A stretch of DNA of 42,099 nt from contig CAMYLP010000017.1 in NCBI GenBank assembly GCA_947259245.1, forward strand, positions 1 to 42,099, in the 5' to 3' direction. Shown one piece after another: positions 31,634 to 40,431 of this stretch. The position numbers were made by a program, and so were the translations under genes. The stretch is from an uncultured Patescibacteria group bacterium. GTDB lineage: Bacteria > Patescibacteriota > Minisyncoccia > Phycocordibacterales > UBA12088. The notes under the pieces are model-generated. The model did no database searches. It was not told the DNA's origin and was given only the letters and a program-made list of their open reading frames with translations. The first letter of the stretch is position 1; the number at the start of each line of letters is the position of its first letter.

Positions 31634-32662
31634 CTATTTTTCCCAATACCGTTTCGCTGCGCGCCAACCGTTTTTTGCAACGAAGATGATGATTGTGAGG
31701 AATATAGTGAAGTACAGTGCAAACACGGCAAAGTACAGTAGGCTCGTGAGAAGACCGACGGTAACCGTTTGCAGCGCGGCGTTCACTCCCCATACGAACT
31801 GCTGCATCTTGACCATCCATGAATCTTTAATGCGCTCACCATTGATCACCTCATACAGAACCACTGAAACATTGAAGTACACGTATTCAATACGATCTGT
31901 TAGCTCGGCGGTACGTCGCGATAGTGAGTCAAGCTGTGCCGCGATCTGTGCTCGTTCGCGCGAAAGCCGCTCTATGTACTGCAGCTTCCCTTCTATACCC
32001 TTGGCTAAGCTCTCCGCATCTTTTGCATCTTTAGAGTACTGCACAAGCTCATCGTACGCAGCGGCGACATCTTCAAGCGTTTGCTCTAAAAGAGCTTCTT
32101 GGTCACGTAGTATCTGCAACTCACTCGTATACTCGGTGAGTTGGCGCTTGACCACGCGCGTTTGTTCAGAGAGATCGCGCGGATCGAGTTTTTCGAGCTC
32201 GCTTATGATTAAAGCAGCACGATCGCGCTCCACCTTGAACCTGTAGCTGCAGTGCGCATCACCTCGTGAGGCGTGTTCAAAGATGACCGATGGTTCGGGT
32301 TTCCACGATTCAATCGTGTCACAGGTAGCTTCGTACTCTTGCGTCTTAAATTGTGCGTTATACTCCTGTGTTTCGTACGCCGCCTCGTCGTAGCTGCCAC
32401 TGCCACCATAGTCGTCCACAGGCGCTCGTGCCATCTCCCCGTATACACCCACCTTACGTACGTCCACGGAGTCATACGTTTGTATTGACGGTGCGCTGAC
32501 GCTGCCTTGGTTCAGACCTGCCGGTTGATTCAACATGGCCACGAGCCCCCACAGCACAATGTAAACCGCAAACACTCCACCAAGCACCTTCAGGATCGTT
32601 TTGGTGTTTATGTGCCGGGTCCAGTCTTGCCCCACAGGTGTTTCTTCAGGTTGGTTGTCCAT
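31634..32662 (-). CDS. DUF4349 membrane protein
   Basis: 342 aa. N-terminal transmembrane helix (TILKVLGGVFAVYIVLWGLVAML), an outer domain, a long coiled coil (about residues 165-255, e.g. ELQILRDQEALLEQTLEDVA and RERAQIAAQLDSLSRRTAEL), then the DUF4349 signature VYFNVSVVLYEV. A C-terminal membrane helix (LLYFAVFALYFTIFLTIIIFVA) and basic tail complete it. Function is unknown. TATAGT about 30 bases before the ATG implies a short leader without a Shine-Dalgarno. Confidence 0.85.
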   Translation of the reverse strand: MDNQPEETPVGQDWTRHINTKTILKVLGGVFAVYIVLWGLVAMLNQPAGLNQGSVSAPSIQTYDSVDVRKVGVYGEMARAPVDDYGGSGSYDEAAYETQEYNAQFKTQEYEATCDTIESWKPEPSVIFEHASRGDAHCSYRFKVERDRAALIISELEKLDPRDLSEQTRVVKRQLTEYTSELQILRDQEALLEQTLEDVAAAYDELVQYSKDAKDAESLAKGIEGKLQYIERLSRERAQIAAQLDSLSRRTAELTDRIEYVYFNVSVVLYEVINGERIKDSWMVKMQQFVWGVNAALQTVTVGLLTSLLYFAVFALYFTIFLTIIIFVAKNGWRAAKRYWEK

Positions 32663-32735
32663 AAAAAAGAACTACACGAATAACGTGTTTGTACTATAAC
32701 ACTGAGTACACACGCTGACGCCTCTTTTGTACACA

Positions 32736-33506
32736 CTACTTCAGTGAACCTCGCACCTTGTACTTCCCTACCCGTGTGCGTTGTATGCGCATAGCAAGAG
32801 CGGGGATGCCCATGCGCTCGCCCAGCTCATGAGCGATTGAGCGTACGTACGTACCGCTACTGCAGTGCATGCTTACGGTAGCTATGTCGAATGACATGCC
32901 GTAGAGTATGCGGAGTGCTTCATCCCAAAGGTGTAGAATGCGCTCTTGGCGGAAGTCTCCCTTGACCTGCTTGATACTAGTCTCGATCTCCTTGAGGAGG
33001 TCCTCGCTCTTTACGCGTTTCATGCCGACGAGCGACGCTGCATAGATTTCTATCTGATGTTCCGGTAGGTCATACCCTTCAAGCTCACCCTTTCGTGCTT
33101 TGACAAAGAGCGGTTGCCCTTCAAGGGGTTTCGATGAAAACGGCGGATACTTTTGGCTATGTACCCCGGGCAGCTGCGCTATGTACTCCATCAAGAGTGG
33201 TGTCTTCACCGCCTTGTGGCTCGCTCGTGTGACACCGTCGGTCATGACACCAAGAAGGTCGTACGTGTCAGTGGCAAAACCAAAGAGTATGTCGAACGTG
33301 TACTCTTTGTCGAGGTCAAGATACTCGTTTCGTTTCTTGTTCGCCTCACCAGCAAGTATCACCAGTACACCCTCTGCCATAGGGTCGAGTCGTCCAGCGT
33401 AGGATAACGGTACGTTCTTGTACTCAGGATTATGCATGCGGAAACGTTCGATGCATTGTAGCGGTGTTTCTCCACGTGCTTTATAAAGATTGAGGATGTT
33501 CTTCAT
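32736..33506 (-). CDS. truB: tRNA pseudouridine(55) synthase
   Basis: Converts U55 in the T-loop of tRNAs to pseudouridine. Catalytic Asp41 is in YAGRLDPMAEG; other family motifs are KEYTFDILFGFATDTYD, KYPPFSSKPLEGQPLF and SGTYVRSIAHELGE. At 256 aa it lacks room for the C-terminal PUA domain of longer TruBs. The start gives an N-terminus (MKNILNLYKARGETPLQCIE) lacking the usual leading GxxxxDKPxG, replaced by LNLYKARGETP. Its -10 overlaps that of the divergent hisS. Confidence 0.9.
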   Translation of the reverse strand: MKNILNLYKARGETPLQCIERFRMHNPEYKNVPLSYAGRLDPMAEGVLVILAGEANKKRNEYLDLDKEYTFDILFGFATDTYDLLGVMTDGVTRASHKAVKTPLLMEYIAQLPGVHSQKYPPFSSKPLEGQPLFVKARKGELEGYDLPEHQIEIYAASLVGMKRVKSEDLLKEIETSIKQVKGDFRQERILHLWDEALRILYGMSFDIATVSMHCSSGTYVRSIAHELGERMGIPALAMRIQRTRVGKYKVRGSLK

Positions 33507-33510
33507 TTCA

Positions 33511-33521
33511 GGTACACTCTA
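33511..33521. promoter_or_regulatory. Overlapping divergent -10 elements of truB and hisS
   Basis: The near-palindrome GGTACACTCTACC provides TACACT on the plus strand (33513-33518, 11 bases before hisS) and TAGAGT on the minus strand (33521-33516, nine bases before truB). The two polymerases could not bind together. Confidence 0.45.
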
Positions 33522-33529
33522 CCGCAACT

Positions 33530-34861
33530 ATGCCAAAAAAGAAAAGCTCCCAGAATAGTGGCAAGAAACTATCGACCGATCCATACAAGGGTGTCCGGGA
33601 CTTTTACCCTGAGGACATGTACATAGAAAACTACCTGTTCGAAACGATGCGGGACGTGGTCGAACACTTTGGCTACGAAGAGTATGCAACCTCACTGCTT
33701 GAGCCGTCCGAGCTTTTTGAGGGTAAGACGAGCGAGGAGATCGTGCGTGAACAGACCTACTCGTTCGTTGACCGTGGTGACCGACGCGTAACACTTCGTC
33801 CAGAAATGACACCCTCCGTGGCACGACTCGTAGCTGCACAAAAACGCAACCTTGCCTTTCCATTGCGTTGGTACACCATTGCCAATGTCTTTCGGTACGA
33901 GCGTCCTCAACGAGGGCGCTTACGAGAACATTTCCAACTGAACTGTGACCTGTTTGGGGTAAAGAGTACCGAGGGGGACGTTGAGATAATTCTTTTGGCC
34001 TACGAGCTCATGCGTGCTTTTGGCGCGACCGAGAGTGAGTTTGAGATACGGATAAACCACCGTGCTGTCATACCGGAGACCCTTGCCCTCCTCGCGAAGG
34101 AGCATGGTGCGACCTTACCGCAACAGAAGCAAGGCGAGCTCATCCGGCTGATGGATAGGCGCGACAAGATGAAGGCGGAACCGTACGCAGAGGCAATGCG
34201 TGATCTCTTGGGCGAAGAACTGTCAAAGATAGTGCTGCTGCACTACAAACCCAGTGCGATACGAAAGCTCATAGCACAAACCAACGCTGGTCAGGAACTC
34301 CTCGATGTGCTCGAAACACTGGATCGTAGGGGTATACAAAACATCGTCCACGATCCACATCTGGTGCGCGGTTTCGATTACTACTCTGGCACAATTTTTG
34401 AGGTGTTTGATACTGCGGCCACGAACAAGCGTTCGTTATTTGGCGGGGGCAGGTACGACAATCTTCTAGAATTGTTTGGTGCTGAACCCCTACCTACCGT
34501 CGGTTTTGGTATGGGTGACGTAACCCTGCGTGATTTTCTTGAAACACATAACCTTCTTCCCGAGTACACCAGTCCGATTGATCTCTATCTCGGTGTCACC
34601 AGCCCAGCTATGTTCTCTTTTGCGGCTCAGCTCGCCCAGCGCTTGCGTAGACACGACCTAACCGTCGCTGTCGACCTAACCGGTAAAAAGGTGGGAGACC
34701 AGATTAAAACAGCATCTCGTAAGAAGGTTCCCTTCGTCTGCATTGTAGGTGAAGATGAGGAGGAATCAGGTATGTATCGGCTTAAACACCTTGCAAGCAA
34801 GAAAGAGTACGTCGTACCTGAGGGCCAAGTGGCAGACGTGATTTTTGAGACTTTAGAATGA
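33530..34861 (+). CDS. hisS: Histidyl-tRNA synthetase
   Basis: A class II aminoacyl-tRNA synthetase, 443 aa. Visible are YKGVRDFYPEDM, motif 1 around RPEMTPSVARL, motif 2 FRYERPQRGRLREHFQLNCD, the histidine-binding LVRGFDYYSGTIFEV, motif 3 GFGMGDVTL and a C-terminal anticodon-binding domain (DLYLGVTSP onwards). A short basic N-terminal extension (PKKKSSQNSGKK) precedes the core. It has a 4-5-base leader and no Shine-Dalgarno. The YprB-like gene follows after three bases. Confidence 0.96.
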   Translation: MPKKKSSQNSGKKLSTDPYKGVRDFYPEDMYIENYLFETMRDVVEHFGYEEYATSLLEPSELFEGKTSEEIVREQTYSFVDRGDRRVTLRPEMTPSVARLVAAQKRNLAFPLRWYTIANVFRYERPQRGRLREHFQLNCDLFGVKSTEGDVEIILLAYELMRAFGATESEFEIRINHRAVIPETLALLAKEHGATLPQQKQGELIRLMDRRDKMKAEPYAEAMRDLLGEELSKIVLLHYKPSAIRKLIAQTNAGQELLDVLETLDRRGIQNIVHDPHLVRGFDYYSGTIFEVFDTAATNKRSLFGGGRYDNLLELFGAEPLPTVGFGMGDVTLRDFLETHNLLPEYTSPIDLYLGVTSPAMFSFAAQLAQRLRRHDLTVAVDLTGKKVGDQIKTASRKKVPFVCIVGEDEEESGMYRLKHLASKKEYVVPEGQVADVIFETLE

Positions 34862-34864
34862 TCT

Positions 34865-35455
34865 ATGGGCAAAAAGGTACACCCAGTCGTATTTGATATT
34901 GAAACATCCAACATATTCGAGGACGTTGGTAGCAACGACCCGGCAAAACTTGATATTTCGATCGTGGGAGTCTACGATTCTCGGACCGATACGTATGATA
35001 CATACTCAGTAGAAGAGCTGCCAAAGTTGTGGTCCGTCATCGAGCAGGCGGACATGCTGATCGGCTACAATTCAGACCACTTCGACATCCCCCTCCTGAA
35101 CAAGTACTACCCGGGCGACCTCACTACCATTCAGAGCCTCGACTTGTTGGTGGAAATCAAGCGGTCACTCGGTAGACGACTTCGACTCGACTCGGTCGCA
35201 GAGGCAACACTCGGTGTCAATAAATCGGCCCACGGGCTTGAAGCGGTGCGGTGGTGGAAGGAAGGTAAAGAGGACCTCGTGCGGAAGTACTGCATCGACG
35301 ACGTGAAGATAACCAAGGATGTCTACGACTACGCCCTCAAGAACAAGGAACTAAAGTACAAAGACTTCGGTGAAGAGAAGACCATCAAGCTCGACACGAA
35401 AGAATGGGAGAAAATTGCTGAGCCATCAGCACTCACGCACACGCTACCGTTTTAA
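34865..35455 (+). CDS. RNase H-like 3'-5' exonuclease (YprB-type)
   Basis: 196 aa with a DEDD-type exonuclease fold: Asp11 and Glu13 in VVFDIET, Asp in GYNSDHFDIPLL, and the final Asp in YCIDDVKITKDVYDYA. LGVNKSAHG fits the ribonuclease H-like YprB group. It may process RNA or repair DNA; the substrate is unknown. It starts three bases after hisS and is probably cotranscribed. Its last four bases overlap the convergent DUF4430 gene. Confidence 0.8.
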   Translation: MGKKVHPVVFDIETSNIFEDVGSNDPAKLDISIVGVYDSRTDTYDTYSVEELPKLWSVIEQADMLIGYNSDHFDIPLLNKYYPGDLTTIQSLDLLVEIKRSLGRRLRLDSVAEATLGVNKSAHGLEAVRWWKEGKEDLVRKYCIDDVKITKDVYDYALKNKELKYKDFGEEKTIKLDTKEWEKIAEPSALTHTLPF

Positions 35456-35853
35456 TAAATACTCTCCTCAAATCGCCATTCGAGTGAGTCGCCGGGGGAA
35501 ACTTCGAGGTCCCCTGCTCCGACGGGGCTTGTGGTGCCGTTGTGGTACAGTATCCAGAATTTATCCTCGGTATTCTTCCTTCCGTTTACTGTGTGCACAA
35601 AGATGCCAAGACCAGGATACTCTTCTCCCTCGTATGAAAAGTCACTCGTAGACGCATGCAGCTCCATGGCGTCAAGCGCAGTACCGAAAGAGAAAACTGG
35701 TACGGACACTTCATCAGCCTCTTCCGCTACCTCAATATCACTATACCCTTCCGGTAGCGCGTCAGGTGTTGGCGCCAGAAATAGGTACAAGCCAACAAGT
35801 ATATTGAAGCCAATGATGATACCTGCAAGCAGGATGATGTTGGTGCGAGACAT
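35452..35853 (-). CDS. Membrane-anchored DUF4430 protein
   Basis: 133 aa: one N-terminal helix (IILLAGIIIGFNILVGLYLFL), a linker, then a C-terminal domain (YPGLGIFVHTVNGRKNTEDK, FWILYHNGTTSPVGAGDLEV, GDSLEWRFE) matching the DUF4430/transcobalamin C-terminal-like fold. The ATG lies seven bases after the last base of tRNA-Ile, so tRNA 3' processing would itself create an almost leaderless mRNA. No separate promoter is visible in that gap. Confidence 0.8.
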   Translation of the reverse strand: MSRTNIILLAGIIIGFNILVGLYLFLAPTPDALPEGYSDIEVAEEADEVSVPVFSFGTALDAMELHASTSDFSYEGEEYPGLGIFVHTVNGRKNTEDKFWILYHNGTTSPVGAGDLEVSPGDSLEWRFEESIY

Positions 35854-35860
35854 AAGCCTG

Positions 35861-35934
35861 TGCGCGTGCCAAGACTCGAACTTGGGACCTCTCCCTTATC
35901 AGGGGAGTGCTCTAACCACCTGAGCTACACGCGC
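35861..35934 (-). tRNA. tRNA-Ile(GAT)
   Basis: Acceptor GCGCGTG/CACGCGC, anticodon stem CTCCC/GGGAG with loop CTGATAA (anticodon GAT), T-arm CCAAG-TTCGAGT-CTTGG. No CCA is encoded. The DUF4430 ATG follows within eight bases. Confidence 0.95.
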
Positions 35935-35995
35935 ATTCTTTTGTTGTTCACTTCTCTACGCCATCATAGCTGAACCTCTGTATTACGACCATATC

Positions 35996-36009
35996 AGCTA
36001 CACGCGCAT
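35996..36009 (-). repeat. tRNA-Ile 5'-end fragment
   Basis: Fourteen bases identical to the first part of tRNA-Ile (35923-35936: start region GCGCGTGTAGCT), about 60 bases upstream of it. A small hairpin ACTTG/CAAGT follows at about 36015-36030. Confidence 0.5.
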
Positions 36010-36056
36010 AACTAGTACTTGAAACAAGTGCGCATTATCGTACCAGAAATACGGAA

Positions 36057-36085
36057 GACCCTCAACCAAATGTAGGCTGAGGGTC
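36057..36085 (-). terminator. Terminator of the 60-aa gene
   Basis: Stem GACCCTCA/TGAGGGTC with a 13-base loop; TCTTCC follows on the minus strand. Confidence 0.65.
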
Positions 36086-36091
36086 ACTATG

Positions 36092-36274
36092 TTACGAGTT
36101 GAACAACCACAGTAGAAATGCCCAGAACAACGATACACCGATCAGCACGAACCGGGCCGTCCACCGAGCAAGCGGTGTTTTCTCCATAGCCTGGGCAACC
36201 GAGCTATTGTACAGTTGCTCATGGCTTACCTCTGGGATTGCCATTGATCTCTTGAGACGTTTCAGTACATTCAT
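36092..36274 (-). CDS. Small single-pass membrane protein
   Basis: About 60 aa (MNVLKRLKRSMAIPEVSHEQ start) with one C-terminal helix (FVLIGVSLFWAFLLWLFNS), so a tail-anchored topology is likely. The start at 36274 is supported by AAGGGG seven bases before it; an in-frame ATG at 36289 is less likely because that AAGGGG would then be coding. A near-consensus promoter and a terminator make it a complete single-gene unit. No family is recognised. Confidence 0.6.
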   Translation of the reverse strand: MNVLKRLKRSMAIPEVSHEQLYNSSVAQAMEKTPLARWTARFVLIGVSLFWAFLLWLFNS

Positions 36275-36311
36275 AATCGTCCCCTTCATTGAACAGTGAT
36301 AACTAAATATC

Positions 36312-36339
36312 TTTATAACACACATATTGTATCGGTCAA
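36312..36339 (-). promoter_or_regulatory. Promoter of the 60-aa gene
   Basis: TTGACC (36339-36334), 16-base spacer, TATAAA (36317-36312). Confidence 0.6.
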
Positions 36340-36365
36340 GTAGAGCCTTGTGCAGATAAGCAAAA

Positions 36366-36393
36366 ATCCCTCCAGGGCGAACCCTAGAGGGAT
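36366..36393 (-). terminator. Terminator of the 117-aa gene
   Basis: Stem ATCCCTC/GAGGGAT with an inner AGGG/CCCT pairing; on the minus strand it is followed by TTTTGC. Confidence 0.8.
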
Positions 36394-36400
36394 GGGATAA

Positions 36401-36754
36401 CTACCTGGTGAACAGATAGAAAAGAAAGGCAGCGACACCAAGGAACGTCACAACATAGCTCCCTACCTGCGCTGCAATAGTTGGCACAAGGCCTACGATC
36501 GGCTCTCCGCAGTTCTCTCTGATCGAGATGCGTATGCGCTGGTGTCGCGCAGGTTGAAGAAATTTCTTTCTACCACTCATGTACGTTGCCCACTTGTGCA
36601 GCGGGTGTGATGTGTTGCTCACAGTCGTCCACAGCTCTGCCCATGAGGCAAAGTAGATGTCATGGTCACGCCAGAAACTGACGTCATACGGCTCCTGCTC
36701 TGAGCACGGTGAGTTCGTAATGTCGTTTCCCATTCGAAAGTGTGCACTGGACAT
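36401..36754 (-). CDS. Small protein with C-terminal membrane helix, unknown function
   Basis: 117 aa: a soluble N-terminal part rich in Trp, His and aromatic residues (DVSFWRDHDIYFASWAELWT), a basic stretch (GRKKFLQPARHQRIRISIRE), then a C-terminal hydrophobic region (VGLVPTIAAQVGSYVVTFLG, AAFLFYLF). I recognise no family. Its unit is complete: TTGACA/CATTAT promoter, AAGGGAGGG about six bases before the ATG, and a strong terminator. Confidence 0.65.
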   Translation of the reverse strand: MSSAHFRMGNDITNSPCSEQEPYDVSFWRDHDIYFASWAELWTTVSNTSHPLHKWATYMSGRKKFLQPARHQRIRISIRENCGEPIVGLVPTIAAQVGSYVVTFLGVAAFLFYLFTR

Positions 36755-36789
36755 GATGCCCTCCCTTGGTCGGTGATATTCCAGGAGTT

Positions 36790-36817
36790 ATAATGTCACA
36801 TACCATCTGTTTGTCAA
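36790..36817 (-). promoter_or_regulatory. Promoter of the 117-aa gene
   Basis: Perfect TTGACA (36817-36812), 16-base spacer, CATTAT (36795-36790). The same -10 variant occurs at the 115-aa gene. Confidence 0.55.
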
Positions 36818-36824
36818 TTCTTCA

Positions 36825-36864
36825 CACACAACAACCGCGGACATGTGTCTGCGGTTGTTGTGTG
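36825..36864 (-). terminator. Terminator of the 16S rRNA transcript
   Basis: A perfect 14-bp stem (CACACAACAACCGC/GCGGTTGTTGTGTG) with a 12-base loop, about 190 bases after the 16S end. No 23S, 5S or tRNA lies between. Confidence 0.75.
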
Positions 36865-37055
36865 AGAGAAACCGTCTCTTTTGTTCCGTCAGCCCCACGA
36901 GTGTGGGGTGCTCATTCCTACCTGGTCTTTCCCAGTGTCAGCTAGACTTTCCTAGTGGTCAGCATAGATTTGAGGCTCGTATGCATACCTTCTTGTCCTC
37001 GATCGAGGGACAAGACCGACCTGTAAGTGCAAACACTGTCGTGCTGCACGTTCCA
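36865..37055 (-). other. 16S rRNA 3' trailer with processing-stem arm
   Basis: 36875-36890 is exactly complementary to leader bases 38641-38656 (16 bp) and so forms the long-range processing stem. Inside it lie a hairpin AGCACCCCAC/GTGGGGCT, two imperfect 22-base tandem units (about 36932-36973, CTGGTCTTTCCCAGTG-like) and a hairpin CTTGTCC/GGACAAG near 36992-37014. No CCTCC sequence occurs on the minus strand anywhere in this stretch. Confidence 0.7.
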
Positions 37056-38566
<1,511 letters not shown>

Positions 38567-38836
38567 GATAGGAATTCTGCTCTGTACCGAAGCACAGAGA
38601 CTTTTGAGCTTCGTGTATCGTTGCATGAACGATACACAAGGACGGAACAAAAGAGAATGCTTCTCCTTTGTCCCTATGTTTACTTAGGTTCTCGTCATAG
38701 GACCAGCGTCTTACACATTCTTTCGCTGTGCCAGTCCTACTTTTATTCGGTTGTCAAACAACATGCGCTCGGTCAAAAAAACAAGCTTTTGGCTTGCATT
38801 CTGAAGGAACGCCTGCCTCCACTAGGCAGTGGAACT
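38567..38836 (-). other. 16S rRNA 5' leader
   Basis: Runs from the promoter to the 16S 5' end. It contains 38641-38656, the arm complementary to the trailer, and directly inside it the hairpin GTGTATCGTT-GCATG-AACGATACAC (38613-38637). A GCCTGCC/GGCAG hairpin lies near the promoter. No ORF of note. Confidence 0.65.
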
Positions 38837-38864
38837 AGTATACTTATCCACGGCGCCGCGTCAA
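38837..38864 (-). promoter_or_regulatory. 16S rRNA promoter
   Basis: TTGACG (38864-38859), 16-base GC-rich spacer, TATACT (38842-38837); about 270 bases upstream of the 16S 5' end. Confidence 0.7.
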
Positions 38865-38884
38865 GGGCTATTTTGGCTCAGACG

Positions 38885-38962
38885 CTACTTACTATCGTCG
38901 TTGTAGACGAGGAAGGCGATGAGAAGTATTGCTGCGAGTACCACTAGAGCAATGAGAAGCAT
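38885..38962 (-). CDS. Possible 25-aa hydrophobic peptide
   Basis: ATG 38962 to TAG 38885 encodes MLLIALVVLAAILLIAFLVY plus NDDSK, a single transmembrane helix with a charged end. It starts 27 bases after the stop of the 195-aa gene and ends 20 bases before the rRNA -35. No Shine-Dalgarno. The clean helix over the entire frame is suggestive but could be chance. Confidence 0.35.
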   Translation of the reverse strand: MLLIALVVLAAILLIAFLVYNDDSK

Positions 38963-38989
38963 GGATAGAAGGTGAGGTCGGTTCTTGCA

Positions 38990-39577
38990 CTACAGATGAC
39001 TCGCATCATGGTGGTCGCCCTGCAACGTCGGACCTCGGGGTGCGTGCTGTTTGGTCTCCTCATCGACTCCTGCCTCACCCTCGACATCTGCGCCAGTAAG
39101 GCGGTGCAGGATATGCAGACCGGGCGTGTTGGTGAGCTCGGTTGCGAGGTCGTTCTTATCCGCATATCGGTCCAGTGCCTCGCGTAGTTCAGCATAGCCT
39201 CGTTCAGTAGCTTCGTCCGTCGATATCATCTCTCCTGTTGCAGCCATCATCTGTTCCTGTACCCGTTCTACGTACGGTTTCAGAAGATCTTCGAGCATCG
39301 CCTTCTCACCAAGACCTCCAACTCGTGCAGATGCCTTCAGGCCTTTCGATTCGACAACTACTCTGTCTGCTATGGTTTGTATCATTTGCTCTGCACTCTC
39401 AGCCTTCACCTGCTCCGTTGTTTCGTCAGCTTCCGTTATCGTGTTTTCTTCCTGATCTGAGCATCCTGCACCAGTGACCGCTGCAGCTACCATAGCTCCT
39501 CGTGCAGCCTTAGCTGCTTTACTTTGTGACAACTTCTGCAACGTTCCCCCTGCTGATTCTAGTGGTGGTTTTTCCAT
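38990..39577 (-). CDS. Protein with lipobox-like motif, unknown function
   Basis: 195 aa. The N-terminal segment SKAAKAARGAMVAAAVTGAGC resembles a lipoprotein signal with Cys at about residue 39, although the preceding region is long. The rest is acidic and helical (AEQMIQTIADRVVVESKGLK, LKPYVERVQEQMMAATGEMI). No domain is recognised. TATACT (39611-39606) gives a leader of about 22 bases; no Shine-Dalgarno. The last 25 residues (HAPRGPTLQGDHHDASHL) look unstructured. Confidence 0.6.
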   Translation of the reverse strand: MEKPPLESAGGTLQKLSQSKAAKAARGAMVAAAVTGAGCSDQEENTITEADETTEQVKAESAEQMIQTIADRVVVESKGLKASARVGGLGEKAMLEDLLKPYVERVQEQMMAATGEMISTDEATERGYAELREALDRYADKNDLATELTNTPGLHILHRLTGADVEGEAGVDEETKQHAPRGPTLQGDHHDASHL

Positions 39578-39641
39578 ATTTCTTTTTTAGGACAATTATG
39601 TTCTCAGTATACTACCAGAAGCTTTTTCTGGTATAGAAACA

Positions 39642-39666
39642 CCCCGACCATTGCTGGCCGGGGTTG
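39642..39666 (-). terminator. Terminator of pyrE-pyrF
   Basis: Minus-strand ACCCCGGCC/GGTCGGGGT with a 6-base loop followed by GTTTCT, about 22 bases after the pyrF stop. Confidence 0.75.
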
Positions 39667-39688
39667 TAGGTGTCAGGAACACGGAACA

Positions 39689-40417
39689 TTAGACATACCG
39701 GGGAACTTCCTCGACGGTGCGACAAAATGCATCCATCGGACTTTCAGCTTGCACAATGGGACGTCCCACAACAATCAGGTCGGCACCTTCGTTGAAGGCA
39801 CCCACAACAGTCATTACTCGCTTCTGGTCATCACGCTTCACAATCGACCACTCCGGCCGTATGGCTGGGGTAATACAGAGCAATGTGTCGCCATACTCAC
39901 GCTTCACTGCATTGGCCTCATGCGGAGAACATACCAGCCCACGCAGTCCCGCTTCGACAGCCATTTCCGCAAAGTGTAGTACACCCTCAAGTGCTGTTTC
40001 CTGCCCGTAACTTCGTTTGCATGTTTCATCAGTAAACGTAGTGAGTACCGTCACGCCCGCAACAATCGTATGCGGAAGGGCAGCTTGCACTCGTGCCATA
40101 CCATCGACACCAGAGCTGCACATGACCGTTACAATCTTGGGTTCTGACTCTGCAAGGAACTGCGCGTCTGTTTCCATCGTGTTGGGTATGTCGTCCAGCT
40201 TGTAGTCCACCATTACCTCATTGCCTAATTCCCGAAGACGTTGTACCTCCGTACCACCTCCCAGGTGCCGTATCAACGAATTGCCTTTGACGGTCGCACC
40301 GGTGTTAGCCAAGGCGTCGGTAAGTGCCCGATAGGCACGCACGGCACCGTCCACACCATCCTCGTAATTTTCAGGGATGAAGTCTGCGGCGACGATGACT
40401 CTTTCGATTGGTTCCAT
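39689..40417 (-). CDS. pyrF: Orotidine 5'-phosphate decarboxylase
   Basis: Decarboxylates OMP to UMP, the last step of de novo UMP synthesis. A 242-aa TIM barrel. The catalytic signature is DYKLDDIPNT with Asp71, Lys73 and Asp76; the phosphate-binding elements are ITPAIRP and VVGRPI near the C-terminus. AGGAGG lies about eight bases before the ATG, so the start is firm. It follows pyrE after 14 bases, which places the two consecutive enzymes in one operon. Confidence 0.95.
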   Translation of the reverse strand: MEPIERVIVAADFIPENYEDGVDGAVRAYRALTDALANTGATVKGNSLIRHLGGGTEVQRLRELGNEVMVDYKLDDIPNTMETDAQFLAESEPKIVTVMCSSGVDGMARVQAALPHTIVAGVTVLTTFTDETCKRSYGQETALEGVLHFAEMAVEAGLRGLVCSPHEANAVKREYGDTLLCITPAIRPEWSIVKRDDQKRVMTVVGAFNEGADLIVVGRPIVQAESPMDAFCRTVEEVPRYV

Positions 40418-40431
40418 TATGTATCCTCCTC

